Assembly: GCA_000245075.1 (NCBI GenBank)
Contig: JH599972.1
Coordinates: 3,043-67,042, forward strand
Direction of reading: 5' to 3'
DNA length: 64,000 nucleotides
Source of the DNA: Acetobacteraceae bacterium AT-5844
Lineage (GTDB): Bacteria; Pseudomonadota; Alphaproteobacteria; Acetobacterales; Acetobacteraceae
Part shown: positions 61,764 to 64,000 of the stretch, piece after piece
Position numbering within the stretch: position 1 is the first letter of the stretch
Layout: every line of letters starts with the position of its first letter
The notes under the pieces: generated by a model
Database searches by the model: none
Seen by the model: only the letters and a program-made list of their open reading frames with translations
What the model was told of the DNA's origin: nothing
Made by a program: the position numbers and the translations under genes

Positions 61764-62727
61764 TTCGTCGCAGGCGGTGGGCGGCGTCGCCGTTCACCGC
61801 CCCTTCCGGAACATCTCCAGCCATCAGCGCCTCAATCTGCCTCACCGTATCCATCGCCTGATGTTCTGTCGCGGTCGGCGTCAGTCCGCCGATATGCGGC
61901 GTGGCGATGACATCGGGCCTGCATGCTAACCGCGGCAGCGGCATTTGATCCGGCGCCATACCGACGTCCAGCGCCGCACCTGCGAGATGCCCGCTTTCCA
62001 GTGCCCTCTCCAGCGCCTCCTCATCGACAAGCTGCCCGCGTGACAGATTGATCAGGTAGGAACCCTGCTTCATCTGGGCAAAGCGGCGAGCGTTCAGCAT
62101 GTTCTCTGTATCGGATGTGGATGCAGCGAGGCACACCACAAAATCTGCCTCTGCCAGCAACCCCTCAAGTTCCATGCTCTGGTCTTCCAGAGCCGGGTCG
62201 TGCACCAGGATCCGCATGCCGATCACGCGAGCCATATCAGCCAGCCGGCGCGCGATCCGGCCATAGCCGATCAGCCCGAGCGTACTGGCGCTCAGCTGAC
62301 GCCCCATCACGGGCACCACCTTGCGCCCCGCATGATACGCCTCTGTCGCCCGGCTGATACCACGGGCCAGGTCGATCATCATGCCAAAGCCAAGTTCGGC
62401 CACCGAATCGGTGAAGCCTGGCGTGGCACGTGTAACAAGAATACCCTGCGCTGACGCAGCCTCGACATCGATCGTGCTGATGTCGACAGCGCAACGCAAG
62501 AACGCGATCAGGTCAGGAGCGTGAGCAAAAGTCTCAGCTGTTCCTGGCGTGGCGCGGTGGGCGATGATCGCTTCACAACCTTTGGCCGCTTCAGCCAGTT
62601 CGCGGCCGGCAAGCACGCGCCCTGTCGTATTGCGGACAACCTCGGCGTTGCGGAGCAGCGCGGCCAGGGCGCCGTCGCCGTAATATCCGGCGAATACCTC
62701 CTCTGTATGGGACAGGAATACCCTCAC
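61750..62727 (-). CDS. D-isomer-specific 2-hydroxyacid dehydrogenase
   Basis: NAD(P)-linked enzyme of 325 aa interconverting a 2-hydroxy acid and 2-keto acid. The Rossmann loop is TLGLIGYGRIARRLADMARV, the catalytic Arg is in INLSRGQLVDEEAL and the catalytic His in IATPHIGGLTPTA. The usual DVFxxEP segment with the catalytic Glu reads DVGMAPDQMP, so the Glu position is altered. The GTG start at 62727 overlaps the stop of the enoyl-CoA hydratase gene by 4 bp. It belongs to the minus-strand operon under LacI operator 3. It resembles phosphoglycerate/hydroxyacid dehydrogenases, but the substrate is open. Confidence 0.88.
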   Translation of the reverse strand: MRVFLSHTEEVFAGYYGDGALAALLRNAEVVRNTTGRVLAGRELAEAAKGCEAIIAHRATPGTAETFAHAPDLIAFLRCAVDISTIDVEAASAQGILVTRATPGFTDSVAELGFGMMIDLARGISRATEAYHAGRKVVPVMGRQLSASTLGLIGYGRIARRLADMARVIGMRILVHDPALEDQSMELEGLLAEADFVVCLAASTSDTENMLNARRFAQMKQGSYLINLSRGQLVDEEALERALESGHLAGAALDVGMAPDQMPLPRLACRPDVIATPHIGGLTPTATEHQAMDTVRQIEALMAGDVPEGAVNGDAAHRLRRIRRG

Positions 62728-63491
62728 CGAGCGAACTCCGCCTGCCGCTTCTCGTTAAAGGCGCGAATGCCCTCGAGATGATCTCCGGCGCTGAAGCACA
62801 GGACGTTCATCTCGTTCTCATACGTCAATCCGGCGCTTAAGGGGGCTTCCATCGCCGTGCGCAACGCCGCCTTGACGGACTGAACGGCCACCGGGCTGTA
62901 TCCTGCCAGCCTGGCAGCCAAGCTGCGCGCACGGTCAAGTAATGCGTCAGGCGCCACGACTTCATGCACCATTCCCAGGCGCAAGGCCTCGGCCGCGTCG
63001 ATCTGTTCAGCCAGCATCAAGAGCCGGGTCGCCGCAGCATGCCCGATGAGCCGGGGTAGCACCTGCGATGCACCGCCGCCGCCGACCCATCCCCGCTCTA
63101 CCTCAGGAAAGCCGATCCGCGTCGTGTCTGCCGCGATACGGATGTCCGCGCCCAATGCCATCTCGGCCCCCCCTCCGAGTGTCCAGCCTTGCAGGGCCAC
63201 GACTACTGGCTTGCGAAGCATCCGAATGGCCGCTGCATACTCAATACGGTTTCTGAAATGCCAGGCGGAGGGGTATGCTGCCAGCGCGTTGAGGTCGCTG
63301 CCTGAGCAGAAAGCCCGCTCGCCGGCACCGCGTAGAACGATCGCGCGAACATTATCGTCCTCGTCGAGCGCTCTGGTATGGTTGGCAAGTTGCCGGGCCA
63401 TCTCCGGCGTCATGGCATTGTGCTTTGCAGCGCGGTCGAGCAGCAGCTCCGCGATTCCGTCTTTGACGGTCAGGCGTACCTCTCCCTGCAT
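62724..63491 (-). CDS. Enoyl-CoA hydratase/isomerase (crotonase family)
   Basis: Crotonase-fold enzyme of 255 aa. The first oxyanion segment is RAFCSGSDLNALAA and the second is LQGWTLGGGAEMALGADIRI. Where classical hydratases have the catalytic Glu pair, FPEVERGWVGGGGASQVLPR keeps one Glu (FPEV) and has Gly-Gly around the second, so another crotonase reaction is possible. The start at 63491 (MQGEVRLT) is preferred; 47 further codons upstream run across both LacI operators. Minus-strand operon with the hydroxyacid dehydrogenase. Confidence 0.88.
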   Translation of the reverse strand: MQGEVRLTVKDGIAELLLDRAAKHNAMTPEMARQLANHTRALDEDDNVRAIVLRGAGERAFCSGSDLNALAAYPSAWHFRNRIEYAAAIRMLRKPVVVALQGWTLGGGAEMALGADIRIAADTTRIGFPEVERGWVGGGGASQVLPRLIGHAAATRLLMLAEQIDAAEALRLGMVHEVVAPDALLDRARSLAARLAGYSPVAVQSVKAALRTAMEAPLSAGLTYENEMNVLCFSAGDHLEGIRAFNEKRQAEFAR

Positions 63492-63522
63492 GGCTTTTAT
63501 CCCGCTTTGTGACGTCGCCGTA

Positions 63523-63536
63523 TTATAACGTTCTAA
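63523..63536. promoter_or_regulatory. LacI-type operator 3 (enoyl-CoA hydratase side)
   Basis: TTATAACGTTCTAA shares the AACGTT core with the other three operators. It overlaps a perfect minus-strand -10 box TATAAT (plus coordinates 63522-63527), so the repressor would cover the hydratase promoter. The motif centre is 46 bp from operator 4. Confidence 0.72.
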
Positions 63537-63568
63537 TACTGCCCCCGAGAAGCCCACAAAAGGCTTGA

Positions 63569-63582
63569 TGAGAACGTTCCAA
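63569..63582. promoter_or_regulatory. LacI-type operator 4 (permease side)
   Basis: TGAGAACGTTCCAA contains GAACGTTC (63572-63579), 44 bp before the permease ATG. Together with operator 3, 46 bp away, it makes a paired site in the divergent promoter, suited to cooperative binding by a LacI-family protein. Confidence 0.75.
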
Positions 63583-63625
63583 TACGACATGACTTTGGGC
63601 AACGATAAGCAGGAGGAACGCGTCG

Positions 63626-64000
63626 ATGTCACGCTACATCGCCAAGCGGCTGCTTGCCGCCGCGATCATGGCGCTTCTGGCCAGCGCGGTCATATTCCTT
63701 ATCGCCAATCTCGTGCCCGGCGATCCGGTCCTCGCGCAGCTCGGCGACATCGCGGCCAGCGACCCTGCGACCGTCGCTCGCTGGCGGGCCAAATGGGGCC
63801 TCGACCTACCGCTGTGGGAACGGTACGGCCTTTTCCTCGGCGGCCTGGCGCAGGGCGACCTGGGCATCTCCATCGCCACCCGCCGCCCGGTGCTGGACGA
63901 CATCATCCAATATGCCCCGGCAACGCTTGAGCTTGCGACGGTTGCATTCCTCCTCTCCCTTCTCGTCGGCATCCCGCTCGGTATCGCGGCGGCCGTCTGG
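63626..64000 (+). CDS. DppB-type ABC transporter permease (cut by window end)
   Basis: The first 125 codons of a peptide-family inner-membrane permease. It starts MSRYIAKRLLAAAIMALLAS, followed by the conserved LVPGDPV, then WGLDLPLWERYGLFLGGLAQ, GDLGIS and a second hydrophobic helix starting near LELATVAFLLSLLVGIPLGI. These are standard DppB/OppB N-terminal features. AGGAGGAA precedes the ATG at 63626. The frame is open to the last base. It is controlled by LacI operator 4 and should work with the binding protein at 60150; the DppC, DppD and DppF partners probably follow beyond the window. Confidence 0.92.
   Translation, partial: MSRYIAKRLLAAAIMALLASAVIFLIANLVPGDPVLAQLGDIAASDPATVARWRAKWGLDLPLWERYGLFLGGLAQGDLGISIATRRPVLDDIIQYAPATLELATVAFLLSLLVGIPLGIAAAVW

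Overview
The window comes from a GC-rich (roughly two thirds G+C) alphaproteobacterium. A Roseomonas-like member of the Acetobacteraceae fits best. The grounds are codon use, a Rhizobium-type thiOSGE operon behind a TPP riboswitch, an alphaproteobacterial-type PyrE, and the density of orphan solute-binding proteins (four Bug/TctC-type, four family-5 peptide-type, one AapJ-type, one FecB-type), each family paired with LysR, GntR, IclR or LacI regulators. No rRNA, tRNA, CRISPR array or intact mobile element was found. The genus is inferred from style, not from a marker gene.

Layout. 0-8 kb: a family-5 binding protein, a zinc alcohol dehydrogenase, a ChrA chromate transporter, an amidase and an SLC13 permease with RCK_C domains. 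8-15 kb: a carboxylate-catabolism block with a tartrate-dehydrogenase-type enzyme and a Bug receptor (divergent LysR), then a second LysR divergent from a Bug receptor, an AtuA-family protein and its small partner. 15-21 kb: an amino-acid binding protein, then a HlyD / double-ATPase-permease / permease exporter of the E. coli yhiI-rbbA-yhhJ type. 21-27 kb: an aldehyde dehydrogenase, a decayed phage terminase fragment beside an FkbM methyltransferase of different base composition, a large metzincin protease and an Old Yellow Enzyme. 27-35 kb: a GntR regulator with a perfect operator-like dyad, a Bug receptor, a LysR with a textbook T-N11-A dyad, and a tightly overlapping pyrK-pyrD-M20 carbamoylase-pyrE operon followed by an IclR regulator. 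35-43 kb: a family-5 binding protein overlapping a DUF1932-type dehydrogenase, a Bug receptor, a DszA/NtaA-type flavin monooxygenase, an M20 hydrolase and an AEC exporter. 43-49 kb: siderophore uptake (TonB receptor, binding protein, siderophore-interacting reductase) and a methyltransferase. 48.8-51.5 kb: TPP riboswitch-thiOSGE. 51.6-56.3 kb: pobA, a family-5 binding protein, and a MhqD/MhqO-like pair. 56.3-64 kb: a LacI-controlled catabolic island with acyl-CoA dehydrogenase, SDR, MaoC hydratase, family-5 binding protein, D-2-hydroxyacid dehydrogenase, enoyl-CoA hydratase and the start of a DppB-type permease.

The two most interesting units are these. (1) The LacI island: four near-identical GAACGTTC-type palindromes sit upstream of the lacI gene, the binding-protein gene, and both arms of the divergent hydratase/permease promoter, so they define a regulon for import and beta-oxidation-like breakdown of an unidentified acid. 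(2) The pyrK-pyrD-carbamoylase-pyrE operon with its own uptake receptor and regulators could serve orotate or ureidosuccinate breakdown rather than only UMP synthesis. A third point is the terminase relic, which marks former prophage DNA.
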